A program made the translations under genes and the position numbers. The notes below the pieces were generated by a model. It was not told where the DNA came from. It did no database searches and saw only the letters and a program-made list of their open reading frames with translations. This document shows positions 6,760 to 7,209 of a stretch of 7,209 bases of DNA, piece after piece. The first letter of the stretch is position 1. The number at the start of each line of letters is the position of its first letter. This DNA is from Azonexus sp. (GTDB lineage Bacteria > Pseudomonadota > Gammaproteobacteria > Burkholderiales > Rhodocyclaceae): NCBI GenBank assembly GCA_023150195.1, contig JAKLLI010000091.1, positions 1 through 7,209 on the forward strand. Direction: 5' to 3'.

Positions 6760-7209
6760 TTAGTGGCGCTGACCGCGAAACCGCCCGTAAAGCGTGACCA
6801 GCAACACCACCAGCGCCCCCGCCACAATCCCGAGTACCGCGTCCAGCGCCATCGATGTCAGTGGAGCCAACCACCCGCTCGCCTCGGCCAGGTGGGCTAT
6901 CGCATGATGAATCGGCGTAATGCCATGCGCCAGAATGCCGCCGCCGACCAGAAACATGGCCGCCGTTCCGACCACGGTCAGCAATTTCATCAACTTGGGC
7001 GCCGCCAGCAACAATAGGCGCCCCAAACGCTGCATTGCCCCACGACCATTGGCCAACAACCAGGCGCCCGCATCATCCAGTTTGACGATACCCGCCACCA
7101 GACCATAGACGCCCACCGTCATCACCACGCCGATGCCGGCAAGGACCGCAAATTGAGTCATGAGCGGCTGATCCGCCACCGTACCAAGTGCGATCACAAT
7201 GATTTCGGC
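6760..7209 (-). CDS. yedI: DUF808/YedI-type inner-membrane protein (partial, 5' end outside window)
   Basis: 149 residues of the C-terminal half are visible; the reading frame stays open to the right edge, and the GTG at 7197 is internal because the residues before it (AEIIVIALG) continue the family pattern. E. coli YedI, as I remember it, is about 305 residues with closely matching segments: a GVYGLVxxIVKxDD stretch (visible residues about 33-46), APxLMK, then FLVGGGIxxHGIxPxHHAI. Several hydrophobic segments indicate a multi-pass inner-membrane protein. No biochemical role is established for DUF808. The two adjacent His in the P-x-H-H motif are a notable conserved feature. The C-terminus ends in a short basic tail (RFRGQRH). 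Confidence 0.92.
   Translation of the reverse strand, partial: AEIIVIALGTVADQPLMTQFAVLAGIGVVMTVGVYGLVAGIVKLDDAGAWLLANGRGAMQRLGRLLLLAAPKLMKLLTVVGTAAMFLVGGGILAHGITPIHHAIAHLAEASGWLAPLTSMALDAVLGIVAGALVVLLVTLYGRFRGQRH

Noticed and set aside
7195..7197. GTG as the start of the YedI-like gene
   Set aside because: The frame continues upstream to the window edge with residues that match the family, so this codon is internal.

Overview
The window reads as an ordinary chromosomal stretch of a GC-rich Gram-negative proteobacterium. It is most likely a facultatively anaerobic betaproteobacterium of the Rhodocyclales type (Dechloromonas/Azonexus-like). This placement is an inference from protein style (AsmA, a DUF808/YedI protein, an Aer2-like chemoreceptor), a c-type heme motif in a sensor and a perfect FNR/ANR box; no rRNA or marker gene is present to confirm it. 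I see no mobile element, tRNA, rRNA or CRISPR array.

Layout, left to right. (1) Positions 1-1891, minus strand: a methyl-accepting chemotaxis protein whose 3' end lies outside the window. It has a periplasmic sensor with a CxxCH heme c motif, a cytoplasmic PAS domain that keeps the heme-ligand His and the Trp of Pseudomonas Aer2, several HAMP units and the signalling hairpin. (2) Positions 1892-2019: its 128-bp upstream region, with a small hairpin, a perfect TTGATCTAGATCAA palindrome and a 9-bp tandem repeat. (3) Positions 2020-3329, minus strand: a two-gene unit, a hotdog-fold thioesterase followed by a radical SAM protein, overlapping by 4 nt (GTGA). (4) Positions 3330-3428: a divergent intergenic region. 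(5) Positions 3429-4535, plus strand: a secreted protein with two EF-hand loops and an M23 (LytM-type) peptidase domain. (6) Positions 4552-6612, minus strand: an AsmA-family inner-membrane-anchored protein, convergent with the peptidase gene and 16 bp from it. (7) Positions 6760-7209, minus strand: the C-terminal half of a DUF808/YedI-type membrane protein, running off the right edge.

The most interesting unit is the chemoreceptor with its promoter region. A receptor that seems able to bind heme on both sides of the membrane, preceded by an oxygen-regulator site, fits an energy/oxygen/redox taxis sensor made when oxygen falls. A second point of interest is the EF-hand/M23 protein, where the first His of the usual HxH motif is Ala, so its peptidase activity is uncertain. 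The remaining genes are envelope or metabolic housekeeping with no clear link to each other.
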